NCBI GenBank assembly: GCA_050180705.1
Contig: JBFXDX010000011.1
Location: forward strand, 1 to 64,000
Length of the DNA: 64,000 nucleotides
Direction: 5' to 3'
Source of the DNA: SB25 sp050180705
GTDB taxonomy: Bacteria; Bacteroidota; Bacteroidia; Bacteroidales; Tenuifilaceae
This document shows, piece after piece, positions 1 through 8,123 of the stretch. Numbering within the stretch: position 1 is the stretch's first letter; the number at the start of each line of letters is the position of its first letter. The notes under the pieces are model-generated. The model did not search any database. It was not told the DNA's origin and worked only from the letters and a program-made list of their open reading frames with translations. The translations under genes and the position numbers were made by a program.

Positions 1-447
1 TATGTTGTTTTTGCTTACAAATATGGTTTAAGTTATAAAATGGGGCAGTTAAGATAAAGCTAATTTTTTTGTTTTTTGAGTTATTTTGAGATAAAGTTGA
101 CGAATATTCCACTGACTAAAATAAGATTAGTAAAAAAAAATAAATAATTTTAATTGTGTAGTGTATATAACTAGTTTGTGTGTTTTTTTCTTGTAGTTAT
201 TCGTTGTATTGGCTGTTGTTTGTAAAAATGGAATTTTCTTGTTCGTGTTTATCCTGAAAGACGTTGTTCTATAGTTTGTTATGTGATGTGTGGGTTTAGT
301 GAAATGGCGAATAAAACCTTTTTATATATAGAGGGTAAGATGGATTCCTGCTTGCGCAGGAATGAAGAATCAGAAAGAAGACATGCTTGAGGGTGCGAAG
401 CGACGATCAAAAAATGAAATTCAACAAAGTTAATACTCGGTAGTTAA
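1..447. other. AT-rich non-coding stretch
   Basis: No credible coding region is visible here on either strand. The stretch is T-rich with many stops in all frames. The only structured element is the short hairpin at 344-363. It lies downstream of the Crp/Fnr gene, which reads leftward out of position 448. Confidence 0.6.
344..363. repeat. Short perfect hairpin (8-bp arms, TTGC loop)
   Basis: ATTCCTGC and GCAGGAAT are perfect inverted repeats separated by TTGC. It stands out against an AT-rich background and lies about 85 bp past the stop of the leftward Crp/Fnr gene. No U-tract follows on the minus strand, so a terminator role is unclear. It could be one copy of a dispersed palindromic repeat. 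Only one copy is seen in the window. Confidence 0.5.
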
Positions 448-1119
448 CTACCTTATCATTTTCATAAGTTTAGTTTTGTTCTTAATTGTTATCTCCCGTC
501 GGTTTACCTCAATTACGCCATCCTCCTCCATTTCGGCAAATACACGGGCTAATGAAGGACGTGTTACCCCAAAAAACTCTGATAGTTCCTGATGCGATTT
601 GGGTAAAATAATGGTTGTTTTCATTTCGCTGCGCGATATGTTTAAAAGGTAGTGGGCAATCTTCTCTTTAATTGTTTTAAAGGAGAGGAACCACAGCTTA
701 TTGGAGAGGAATTGTGCTCGATTCGATATTGCGTTTAAATAATTGCCTAGAATTGTTACGTTTTGCTGCATCATTCGCATAAAATCGGCCTTTGGAATGA
801 ATAGGATTTTACAATCCTCCAATGCAATTACATCAACGGGAAATCGGTTGCGTTCTCCAAACAGAAAAGCGTGGGCAATGGGCATTGGAGCGTGCATCTC
901 TTCAATTTTTAAAATCTTCCCAGAGAAATCAACCATTTCACCCTTAACGCTTCCTTCCACAACAACGCACAGGTTGCGAACCTCATCTTCGCGTTGGGCT
1001 ATGGTTTGCCCTTTGTTAAACGATTTTATGGAATGTCCTATCCTGCTTAGCAGGTCTTTAATTTCGTCGGGATTTAACCCTCTGAACATTGGCGATTGCG
1101 AAAGTTTTTGGTACATCAT
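448..1119 (-). CDS. Crp/Fnr-family transcriptional regulator
   Basis: 223 residues, the normal length for the family. Residues about 10-130 form a cyclic-nucleotide-binding-like beta roll, and the C-terminal part (about 145-220) is a Crp-type winged helix with the recognition region around SHQELSEFFGVTRPSLARVF. The phosphate-binding cassette lacks the canonical Arg-Ser pair of cAMP-binding CRP. It also has no Cys cluster for an Fnr-type iron-sulphur centre. The ligand is therefore unknown. It stands alone, with a -7 box and a palindrome upstream, so autoregulation is possible. Function as a DNA-binding regulator is well supported; the target genes are not visible. Confidence 0.9.
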   Translation of the reverse strand: MMYQKLSQSPMFRGLNPDEIKDLLSRIGHSIKSFNKGQTIAQREDEVRNLCVVVEGSVKGEMVDFSGKILKIEEMHAPMPIAHAFLFGERNRFPVDVIALEDCKILFIPKADFMRMMQQNVTILGNYLNAISNRAQFLSNKLWFLSFKTIKEKIAHYLLNISRSEMKTTIILPKSHQELSEFFGVTRPSLARVFAEMEEDGVIEVNRREITIKNKTKLMKMIR

Positions 1120-1165
1120 TGACGTTTGGTTTTGTAGTAGGCGACAAAGAGCGACGATTATTTAG

Positions 1166-1583
1166 TATTGTTTTTACTTTAACCATTCCAAACTTTGTCG
1201 TTTTGTGAACTTCCTAAACACAAATATAGTATACTATCCCGAAATGTCACAGCCAGTTGCAATTTGCTGGTAGAAGTGTCAATTGTATTTTATTAAAGCC
1301 GGAGTTTAAGCTCCCCAAGTATCTATGATAACAAAGATTTGCTTATCGGTTAATTTTTGGTTGGGGCAAACTAATTACTTAAATCTTATGTTGAATAGGG
1401 CACGGGAATTTGCAAAATTACCGCCATTGGGAGGTAGAATTAACCCCATTGGAACTGTTAAAATTCTCAATTTATTGAAGGTTAAAAAGTGCTAACAAAT
1501 ACGCCGTATTTTAAAGTATAATGTACTGTGTTATAGTGATGATGGTGGTTTTAGAAATGGTGTTTTATATCATCGTTTTCGAC
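1166..1583. other. Non-coding region upstream of the candidate sRNA
   Basis: Over 400 bases with no supported gene. It lies between the leftward Crp/Fnr gene and the rightward transcription units. It contains the Crp-gene promoter region (1221-1237) and otherwise no hairpin or repeat that I can support. Confidence 0.5.
1221..1237 (-). promoter_or_regulatory. Putative promoter and palindrome for the Crp/Fnr gene
   Basis: On the minus strand TATATTTG (complement of 1221-1228) fits the Bacteroidota -7 consensus TAnnTTTG. A perfect 12-nt palindrome ATAGTATACTAT (1226-1237) overlaps it, as an operator would. No clear -33 TTG is seen at the usual distance, which would suit a regulated promoter. 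The gene starts about 100 bp further on. Confidence 0.35.
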
Positions 1584-1615
1584 TTGATTTATATGAAACT
1601 TTAGGCGTAAATTTG
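1584..1615 (+). promoter_or_regulatory. Bacteroidota-type promoter of candidate sRNA
   Basis: TTG at 1584-1586, a 21-nt spacer and TAAATTTG at 1608-1615 match the TTG-N17-23-TAnnTTTG consensus exactly. The predicted start is near 1620. No ORF follows it before the strong terminator at 1693, so the transcript would be only about 105 nt. Confidence 0.55.
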
Positions 1616-1619
1616 CGTT

Positions 1620-1728
1620 ATAGGTTATAGATTAGGTTTTAGGGTTAATAGTTGGTTAAAGGTTTAGTTGATTTAGGTTAGTTTTAGGGTGTAAAAACGG
1701 GGTCGAGCAAGCGACTCCGTTTTTATTT
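1620..1728 (+). ncRNA. Candidate small RNA, C-free body, about 105 nt
   Basis: Bounded by a consensus promoter (1584-1615) and a strong rho-independent terminator (1693-1724). The body from 1617 to 1697 contains no C at all on the plus strand. It is made of variations on TTAGGTT, TTAGGGT and GGTTAA, so it cannot form G-C pairs internally and should be single-stranded. It encodes no convincing peptide. I recognise no Rfam family. It might instead be the leader of the downstream binding-protein gene, but that gene has its own -7 box at 1791-1798. Confidence 0.4.
1693..1724 (+). terminator. Rho-independent terminator, orphan
   Basis: AAAAACGGGGTCG pairs with CGACTCCGTTTTT (one G-U wobble) around a short AGCAAG loop and is followed by a T-rich run. 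No protein gene ends upstream on the plus strand, so it closes a non-coding transcript. Confidence 0.8.
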
Positions 1729-1790
1729 TCTTTTTTCGGTGAATTCCTTTAACCTTTTATATTATTAACGATTAACTTTTGGTTAATTCT

Positions 1791-1798
1791 TAAATTTG
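1791..1798 (+). promoter_or_regulatory. Putative -7 box of peptide-binding lipoprotein gene
   Basis: TAAATTTG matches TAnnTTTG and lies 46 bp before the ATG at 1845. A -33 TTG at the usual distance is not evident. Confidence 0.35.
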
Positions 1799-1844
1799 CA
1801 ATTTCCTTAAATTTCTGTACGTTTGGCATTGCATAATATTAGCA

Positions 1845-3491
1845 ATGAAATCACGAATTGTATTCTCTATATTTTTTGCAATTATTTTGGTTGGATGTCA
1901 CCCTTCGTTAGATCGCGACAATAACCGTATGGTATTCCGGTATAACGAGAGTAAAGGAGTTACATCGCTTGATCCTGCATTTGCTCGAAATCTTGCATTG
2001 ATTTGGCCTGTGAACCAGATTTATAATGGATTGGTGCAGCTGTCCGATTCTCTTACTGTAGAGCCTTGCATTGCAAAATGTTGGGATGTGTCGAATGATG
2101 GTTTAACCTATACTTTTCATCTTCGTAACGATGTTTACTTTCATGATAATATAGTTTTTCAAAATTCACAGGGTCGAAAAGTAGTTGCTTCTGATTTTGT
2201 GTACACGTTTAGCCGCATACTCAATCCTAAGACAGCATCGCCAGGGGCATGGGTATTGTCGGTACTCGATACCGATTTTAACGGTGGTGAAAATGGTTGC
2301 GAAGTTTTGTCGGATAGCGTGTTTGTAGTTCATCTTGCAAAACCATTCCCTGCATTTTTAGGATTAATGAGCATGCCCTATTGCTTTGTTGTGCCTCGTG
2401 AAGCTGTAGAAAAATATGGCGATGATTTTGGTCGCAATCCGGTAGGAACTGGCCCTTTTTACATGAAATTCTGGAAAGAAGGAGAGCGGTTAATTTTACG
2501 AAAAAACAATCGATATTTCGAAAAGGACAAGGATGGGAATTCCTTGCCATATTTAGAATCCATTGCAGTATCGTTTATTGCCGATAAGCAGTCGGAGTTT
2601 TTAGAATTTATTAAGGGTAATATCGATTTTTTGTCGGGTGTTCACGCGGCATCAAAGGATGAGTTGCTTACGCGAACTGGCGAGTTAAATCCAAAGTATG
2701 CACATAACGTGCAGATGATTACTGGTCCTTACCTTAATACTGAGTATCTAGGAATTTTAGTTGATTCAATGGAGTCTGTGACTCATAATTCACCTTTACT
2801 CGATACGCGAATTCGTCAGGCAATAGGCTACGGATTTGATAGGAATGCAATGATGCTTTATCTTCGAAGCAATATGGGGTACCCGGCCAATGGCGGTTTT
2901 GTTCCTTCTGGTATGCCAGGCTTTATGAATGCAACAAAGGGATTTACCTATAATCCGGAATTATCTCGCAAGTTGTTGGTCGACGCTGGATTTCCTGATG
3001 GGCAAGGTCTTCCTGTAATAACAATTTCTACAACCGACGATTATTTGGATCTATGTGAGTTTATTCAGCATCAACTTGGCGAGGTAGGTATTTCCATAAA
3101 TATTAATGTATTACCTGGTGCTGCTTATCGAGAAATGATGGCGAATTCAAAACTTTCTGTTTTTCGTGGATCGTGGGTAGCCGATTATGCTGATCCAGAG
3201 AATTACCTTGCTCTATTTTTAAGTGATAACTTTTCGCCTAAGGGTCCAAATTATACGCATTTTTCTGATCCAGATTTTGATAATTTGTATAAGAAATCAT
3301 TGTTGAAGCCCTTGTATGAGCAACGCTTGAAGGATTATAGGACAATGGACTCGTTGGTTATCAATCGTGCGGTAGTAATTCCTTTATATTATGATAAGGT
3401 GGTTCGATTTGTTTCGGTAGATGTTGAAGGAATGACTGTAAATCCCATGAATTTGTTGGTTCTTAAAAAGGTTAAGAAAAGTCGAAAATAA
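1845..3491 (+). CDS. ABC-type peptide-binding lipoprotein (SBP family 5)
   Basis: 548 residues. The N-terminus is a lipoprotein signal with the lipobox region ILVGCHP, Cys at residue 18, so the mature protein is probably membrane anchored. The fold is that of OppA/DppA-type periplasmic binding proteins: the early part has SLDPAFARN and PCIAKCWDVSNDGLTYTFHL, which is the family signature for ligand-binding SBP_bac_5 proteins. The full length is usual. It should bind oligopeptides or a similar solute for an ABC importer. No permease or ATPase genes lie beside it, so its partners are elsewhere or it works alone in sensing. The substrate is inferred from family only. Confidence 0.88.
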   Translation: MKSRIVFSIFFAIILVGCHPSLDRDNNRMVFRYNESKGVTSLDPAFARNLALIWPVNQIYNGLVQLSDSLTVEPCIAKCWDVSNDGLTYTFHLRNDVYFHDNIVFQNSQGRKVVASDFVYTFSRILNPKTASPGAWVLSVLDTDFNGGENGCEVLSDSVFVVHLAKPFPAFLGLMSMPYCFVVPREAVEKYGDDFGRNPVGTGPFYMKFWKEGERLILRKNNRYFEKDKDGNSLPYLESIAVSFIADKQSEFLEFIKGNIDFLSGVHAASKDELLTRTGELNPKYAHNVQMITGPYLNTEYLGILVDSMESVTHNSPLLDTRIRQAIGYGFDRNAMMLYLRSNMGYPANGGFVPSGMPGFMNATKGFTYNPELSRKLLVDAGFPDGQGLPVITISTTDDYLDLCEFIQHQLGEVGISININVLPGAAYREMMANSKLSVFRGSWVADYADPENYLALFLSDNFSPKGPNYTHFSDPDFDNLYKKSLLKPLYEQRLKDYRTMDSLVINRAVVIPLYYDKVVRFVSVDVEGMTVNPMNLLVLKKVKKSRK

Positions 3492-3492
3492 T

Positions 3493-3516
3493 ACTTTTGA
3501 TAAAAGTTATTTTTTG
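3493..3516 (+). terminator. Weak AT-rich hairpin with T-run
   Basis: ACTTTT and AAAAGT form a six-pair stem with a three-base loop just after the stop of the binding-protein gene, followed by a T-rich run. The stem is weak, so partial read-through into the kinase gene is likely. Confidence 0.3.
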
Positions 3517-3585
3517 TTGTTTATATTTTTGACGAAGATTAGGAGTTAGTCCTTATTGCAGTCAAAACTCAAAATTCTTCTAATA

Positions 3586-4428
3586 ATGATTATTGTAGCA
3601 GATAGTGGCGCCACTAAAACCGATTGGCGGATAATTGATGGTAATTCTAAAGTTGCCAATTTCGAAACAATTGGACTTAGTCCATATTTCAATACTGAGG
3701 CTGATTTTATGAGTGCGCTTAGGCATAACTTTCCTACAGATATAAATCCCGATGATATAAAAAGTGTCTATTTCTACGGATCGGGTTGCGGTGTACAGGA
3801 GCGTGGCGAGAATGTGGCAAATTATCTACAATTATTTTTTTCGAATGCAAGGGTTAGTGCACAGTCCGATGCGCTAGGCGCTGCTCGAGCATTATTTGGA
3901 AATGAACAAGGAGTAGTTATTATTCTAGGAACAGGATCGAATATTACCTATTATAATGGAACCAGATTGGAAAGTAAAACTCCTTCGTTGGGCTATGCTT
4001 TGGGTGATGAGGGCAGCGGTGCATATATGGGTCGGTTACTTTTAAGATCATTCCTTTATGGGTATTTGCCTGCTGATCTTTCTGCTAAGTTGTCAGAGAA
4101 ATATAATGTTCAGTTAAGCCATATTCTTAACATGACGTATTCCAGCCCAAGGCCATCCGCATATTTAGCATCGTTTGTTCCTTTTCTGGTTGAAAATATA
4201 AGTCATCCTGCAATAACCAAAATTGTTGATGAGGCTTTGTTTATGATGTATAAGCACCATTTGGAGGTGTTTTCAAATTTATCAGAATTACCAATTGGGG
4301 TGATTGGCTCTGTTGGGTGTTTATTTAGCGAAAGGCTAAATTTAATTGCTGGACAAAATGGATTTAGTGTATCAAAATATTTGCGTTACCCGATAGAGCA
4401 TCTTGTGCAATATCACACAAACATTTAG
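3586..4428 (+). CDS. BadF/BadG/BcrA/BcrD-type ATPase, N-acetylglucosamine kinase-like
   Basis: About 280 residues from the ATG at 3586. An in-frame TTG at 3556 would add ten residues, but the ATG places the nucleotide-binding motif VADSGATKTDW at the very N-terminus as in the family. A second phosphate motif, VIILGTGSN, lies near residue 120, and LGDEGSGAYMGR follows. This is the ASKHA sugar-kinase fold seen in bacterial N-acetylglucosamine kinases and the BadF family. It probably phosphorylates an amino sugar from peptidoglycan or chitin turnover. Its stop codon overlaps the stop of the convergent NTPase gene by a few bases. The precise substrate is inferred. Confidence 0.8.
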   Translation: MIIVADSGATKTDWRIIDGNSKVANFETIGLSPYFNTEADFMSALRHNFPTDINPDDIKSVYFYGSGCGVQERGENVANYLQLFFSNARVSAQSDALGAARALFGNEQGVVIILGTGSNITYYNGTRLESKTPSLGYALGDEGSGAYMGRLLLRSFLYGYLPADLSAKLSEKYNVQLSHILNMTYSSPRPSAYLASFVPFLVENISHPAITKIVDEALFMMYKHHLEVFSNLSELPIGVIGSVGCLFSERLNLIAGQNGFSVSKYLRYPIEHLVQYHTNI

Positions 4429-6917
4429 GGAAGCCTACGTTTAAATCCTGATATTTTCCAGAGGCTGTTGATGTAATCCTCACAATCTGCAGCCTTTTGG
4501 TCTTCGCCCAATTGTATAAGATTGATCGATAAATCCTGAAGTAGCGATATTTCGGCTAGTTTATATTTCCCTATGTTGCTGAGTTCAATCGCATTTCGAA
4601 GGCAGTTGTGCGCTATTTCTAAATTGCTGATGCTTAGGTAGTATTTTGCACGCATAACTTCACCCATTATAGTTCCCGAGAAACTTTTTAAAGGATCAAG
4701 GAAACTGTACAGTTGTTCTATTGTACTGTTATCGGCATTGCTGATGTTGGTATTCTCAACCCTTAGTCGGTAAAGTTTAGTTAACAAATAATTTATCGAT
4801 GAACGATGATTTGGTGCTGTTAAGTTATCTGTGAGTTTTATGAACTTCGAGAATGAGTCGATTTTGTCTATCAGTATTAATGAGGGCAGAAACGATTCTG
4901 CAAAGTCAATTCTATCCTCGTCGGATTTGAATTCAGAAGAAAATATTGCTGCATTATCAATCCATACAGATGCATTATTATTTCCCATCAAAGATTCGTG
5001 AAGCATAATGTTCGAGAACCATAATCCTGCAATGTTTGCGGGTAATTTTTTGGGGTCTTCATTTTTGCTGGAATTAAAATGGTACAAAGCGAGAGGTGTA
5101 TCTATTGCTATGAATCCAATGTGGGCTAGGATCGTATTGGCAAAAAGTTTCTCGGAACTGTTTTTTGAGTACTCAAGGTACATTTTCATGCCGAATGTGA
5201 ATGAATCGACAATATGATTGAAGTCAGCATTGTTTTCGAAAAGAAATTTGCGTGCAATTGGATGCTGTGCATAATGGGGAATTAATATATTCCTCATGTA
5301 GTTATCGGTTCGTAGAGTAATTGCAATGCTTGGTTTCGATAGCGTAAATTCAAGAATATTTGGGTCTAGTTTGAAAAAATCGAGCAAGGGCTTTGTGATA
5401 CGTTCCTTGTAGGCTAGTTTAAATAGAATCTCTATTATAGAGGCTTGGAGTTCTGGCTCTATCAAATTATTTTCTACCCAGCTGAACAATTTTGAATGAA
5501 TTCCTTGTTCTTTGCGTATCAAATTTTGAACAACAAGCATGCACATTAGTTGCTGATTCGTTATTCTAATATATTTTGAATATCCTCCAAATGAGTCTAC
5601 CTGTGTTTCTTCAGAAATGATTCCGAACGAATTCAGATCCTCGTATGCCGAAAAGTAATTTCCCGATAGTTTGAGGTGAATCGGGTAAATTTCTTTTAGT
5701 TCATTTTTCATCACATACTTAGTTCCATAATTAGATAGAATAATTATCTGATTCAGAATGTCAATTTTTTCATCAGCAAACGGTGCATAGTAGACTTGCT
5801 TTTTTAGAAATTCGCTTAGAATAGCGAGTTGGTCATTTAAAAGATGTTTTGTTTCAGGAGTATATACTTGTATGAATAGTTGTAAAAAGTATGGGTATGA
5901 AATGACTTTGATGAAATCGGGATTCATCTCATGAACAAGAATTCTGTTGGAGAAACTGGTATTAACCGTTTTGTCGAGGATATTTTGAATTTCTTCGAAA
6001 TTCAGTGGCGGAATATTGGCTTCGTTGCTGTTGAATACCTCTTTACCAATAAAATACCAGTCCGATTTATTTCGGATATACGATGAGAATAGTTTCCATG
6101 TTGATATTCGGGTTGTGATAATGAGTTTAACATTCCTTAGTTTCGAAACTTTATCGGTTAGTTCTATAAGTGATTTAAATATTTTTTCCTGCTTTATACC
6201 TTGCGACGTAATCTCATCCAATGCATCTATGGCAACGATAAGTTTCCCCGGTACTTGCTGTTCGTTTTGGAGTATGTCATTTAAGAAACTACTGTCAACT
6301 TTTAAACCAAGTAGGCGCATTAGCCATGTTTCAACAAATGTATCAGTTGAAGCAAGTTGGTCTAGCATGGTTGCATTTAGAAATAAGATAATATCCTTGC
6401 TGTTTCTTTTTTTATTATTCCTCTCTAGGCTCCATTGAGCAAGAAGTGTCGATTTACCATATCCTCCAGGTGCAATAATTGCAGTTGCCGTATAATCACC
6501 ATTAATAAAGGTATTTAATCGTTCTTTTAGGAATTGTCTTTTTACTGTTTTGCTAAATTCTATTCCCGACTTGATACTTATATATTTAATTGTGTTGTCA
6601 GTTATAGCTTGGGCGTTTTCTTGAGCTATATCCCAATATTCAAAAGTAGAACAATTACTATCTTGTTTTTTTGCTATATGATTTTGTACAAAATCTTCCC
6701 ATTCTTTATACCCTATGTAATGGGATAGAATGTCTAGCGTGACACGTGACGGATTAGAATTCGTTGATAAAAATCCGAATACCCTTCTTAGAGTTGCAGG
6801 GCTGATGTATTCTTTGGTTGTTTCTATTATGCTGTTAGATAGTATGTTGCAATCTTTTTGGTAAGATATTTTCCTGCCAAATTTAAGTTCTACTTCCGAT
6901 TTTAGATTCCCAATCAT
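4425..6917 (-). CDS. STAND/NACHT-like NTPase with N-terminal HTH-like domain
   Basis: 830 residues. Residues 1-80 look like a helical, HTH-like module often found in Bacteroidota, with LSNSIIETTKEYISPATLRR and a TLDILSHYIGYKEWEDF stretch. Residues about 115-360 are a P-loop NTPase: Walker A APGGYGKST at 149-157, Walker B LIVAIDALDE at 226-235, and a sensor-like KLIITTR. The double acidic end of Walker B fits the STAND class, including NACHT. The remaining 450 residues are helical and may form repeats for ligand sensing. No transmembrane segment or enzymatic effector domain is obvious. The gene diverges from a membrane peptide and a protease-like gene across a 182-bp promoter region. STAND NTPases act as signal or defence switches; its actual role here is inferred. 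Confidence 0.8.
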   Translation of the reverse strand: MIGNLKSEVELKFGRKISYQKDCNILSNSIIETTKEYISPATLRRVFGFLSTNSNPSRVTLDILSHYIGYKEWEDFVQNHIAKKQDSNCSTFEYWDIAQENAQAITDNTIKYISIKSGIEFSKTVKRQFLKERLNTFINGDYTATAIIAPGGYGKSTLLAQWSLERNNKKRNSKDIILFLNATMLDQLASTDTFVETWLMRLLGLKVDSSFLNDILQNEQQVPGKLIVAIDALDEITSQGIKQEKIFKSLIELTDKVSKLRNVKLIITTRISTWKLFSSYIRNKSDWYFIGKEVFNSNEANIPPLNFEEIQNILDKTVNTSFSNRILVHEMNPDFIKVISYPYFLQLFIQVYTPETKHLLNDQLAILSEFLKKQVYYAPFADEKIDILNQIIILSNYGTKYVMKNELKEIYPIHLKLSGNYFSAYEDLNSFGIISEETQVDSFGGYSKYIRITNQQLMCMLVVQNLIRKEQGIHSKLFSWVENNLIEPELQASIIEILFKLAYKERITKPLLDFFKLDPNILEFTLSKPSIAITLRTDNYMRNILIPHYAQHPIARKFLFENNADFNHIVDSFTFGMKMYLEYSKNSSEKLFANTILAHIGFIAIDTPLALYHFNSSKNEDPKKLPANIAGLWFSNIMLHESLMGNNNASVWIDNAAIFSSEFKSDEDRIDFAESFLPSLILIDKIDSFSKFIKLTDNLTAPNHRSSINYLLTKLYRLRVENTNISNADNSTIEQLYSFLDPLKSFSGTIMGEVMRAKYYLSISNLEIAHNCLRNAIELSNIGKYKLAEISLLQDLSINLIQLGEDQKAADCEDYINSLWKISGFKRRLP

Positions 6918-6970
6918 GTTGTGTCAGAAAATATAAATTAAAAAGTAAATTATCGCAATTAATTGATTCA

Positions 6971-6978
6971 CAAATATA
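6971..6978 (-). promoter_or_regulatory. Putative -7 box of the STAND NTPase gene
   Basis: The complement of 6971-6978 is TATATTTG, a match to TAnnTTTG. It lies about 54 bp before the NTPase start codon. No good -33 TTG is visible. Confidence 0.4.
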
Positions 6979-7025
6979 AGTGTTTATGTATTTGTTTGAA
7001 GTTTTCATTGTAAAAACTTGACCGA

Positions 7026-7070
7026 TTTGACACATTGTTCAAATATTAAAAGACCATACTTTTGACACAT
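7026..7070. repeat. 10-bp direct repeat TTTGACACAT flanking a promoter
   Basis: TTTGACACAT occurs at 7026-7035 and again at 7061-7070, a 35-bp period. The first copy overlaps the -33 TTG and the second overlaps the -7 box of the plus-strand promoter. A related CTGACACA occurs on the minus strand near 6920-6927. The placement suggests a regulator binding site shared by the divergent genes. Confidence 0.45.
7035..7064 (+). promoter_or_regulatory. Promoter of the TM peptide and protease-like gene
   Basis: TTG at 7035-7037, a 19-nt spacer and TACTTTTG at 7057-7064 match the Bacteroidota consensus exactly. The predicted start, about 7071, lies roughly 30 bp before the small ORF. Confidence 0.65.
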
Positions 7071-7099
7071 AAACAATGAGCGTTAAAATATAAAATCTA

Positions 7100-7222
7100 A
7101 TGAAAAAACTTTCGTTATTTATCGATTCTGTTTCCAGGAAGTTTAGCGTAGATGTGGGGGTTTTCATTATTTTCTTTCTGGTGACTTTAATATTTGTTAT
7201 TTCTATTGTGAATACCTTTTAA
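7100..7222 (+). CDS. 40-residue single-span membrane peptide
   Basis: ATG at 7100 and TAA at 7220-7222 give a 40-residue product with a charged N-terminal half (Lys2, Lys3, Arg13, Lys14, two Asp) and a C-terminal hydrophobic helix from about Gly20 to Val37, ending NTF. The promoter with a predicted start near 7071 places this ORF first in a transcript, 26 bp before the protease-like gene. It may be a small membrane protein or a toxin-like peptide. No family is recognised, and coding is inferred from placement, start codon and hydrophobic profile. Confidence 0.5.
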   Translation: MKKLSLFIDSVSRKFSVDVGVFIIFFLVTLIFVISIVNTF

Positions 7223-7248
7223 CTAAGTTAAACCTAAATCGATACTCT

Positions 7249-8097
7249 ATGCTGACTAAAGTTTGGAAATCATGTTTTGCCTCAGTTTGCAGTTTAAATT
7301 TTTTAAACGAGCGTGGTATTATAATCGATACTTTAACAGGTTTTAAAGTTAAAAATTCATTAGTTACATCAGAGCAGGCATTCTACGAAAACAAAGCAAA
7401 GAAGGTTGAAATTCGTTTTGTAGATGAGGATGCTAATACTATAACGGCTTCGATGAAGATTGATTATGCAGAATTTGTTAACGATTTAAAGATTGGCTTT
7501 ACCAACAATCAATCCGATTATGCTATTTTTAATATAGATTTTCCCGACTTTAAAGATATACCAGGATTAACTCTTTGTGAACGCCATAGTTATCCTATTG
7601 GGCAACAAGTCGCAATGCTTAGTTTTAATGCAGGCTGTCAGAACTTGTCAATTAAGAATGCAACTGTTTCGTCAGCGTTTGCTAATCCTAATGGAGTAAG
7701 ATACCTTCAGATAGATGGCCTTACCAGTTTTGGAAACAGTGGTTCTCCTGTGATAGATCCTAATTCAATGTGCGTCATTGCGATTGTTTCAAGACGGAAT
7801 ACTCCTGCTGCAAAATCATATCAACAAATGCAGGAGATAATTGCTTCAAATTTAGATGAGTTACGAAAGTTTGAAGGTGTTATTAAATTTGTGGATGTAG
7901 ATCCTGTTCAGGTTTTAATTGCAAATCAGAATCAGTTGAAGTTGTTGGTGAATAGTATTTATAAATATATTCCCATGGGCACATCGCAAGCTGTTATGCT
8001 TGACCAAATTATAACTTATTTTAATGAGAAATTAATAGAAAATCAATATAGTAAAATTAGTATCGAAAAGGTTGGTGTTAACTTTATAAAAGGTTAA
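7249..8097 (+). CDS. Trypsin-like (S1-fold) protein, catalytic His apparently lost
   Basis: 282 residues, no signal peptide, so probably cytoplasmic. FGNSGSPVID (about 161-170) is the S1-type nucleophile motif with Ser164, and SDYAIF places an Asp at residue 90 where the catalytic Asp belongs. The expected His motif (usually T-x-x-H) reads LVTSEQAF, with Gln43 at the His position. A complete triad is thus not visible by eye. The last 80 residues are an extra helical region that could contact a partner. It shares a promoter with the 40-residue membrane peptide and faces the STAND NTPase gene. It may be a pseudo-protease used for binding, or a divergent enzyme with a His elsewhere. Confidence 0.65.
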   Translation: MLTKVWKSCFASVCSLNFLNERGIIIDTLTGFKVKNSLVTSEQAFYENKAKKVEIRFVDEDANTITASMKIDYAEFVNDLKIGFTNNQSDYAIFNIDFPDFKDIPGLTLCERHSYPIGQQVAMLSFNAGCQNLSIKNATVSSAFANPNGVRYLQIDGLTSFGNSGSPVIDPNSMCVIAIVSRRNTPAAKSYQQMQEIIASNLDELRKFEGVIKFVDVDPVQVLIANQNQLKLLVNSIYKYIPMGTSQAVMLDQIITYFNEKLIENQYSKISIEKVGVNFIKG

Positions 8098-8123
8098 TTG
8101 GTTTAATTAGAAAAGGAGATCTA

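Noticed and set aside
743..1165. 140-codon open frame opposite the Crp/Fnr gene
   Set aside because: Antisense to a clear regulator gene and with no motif support.
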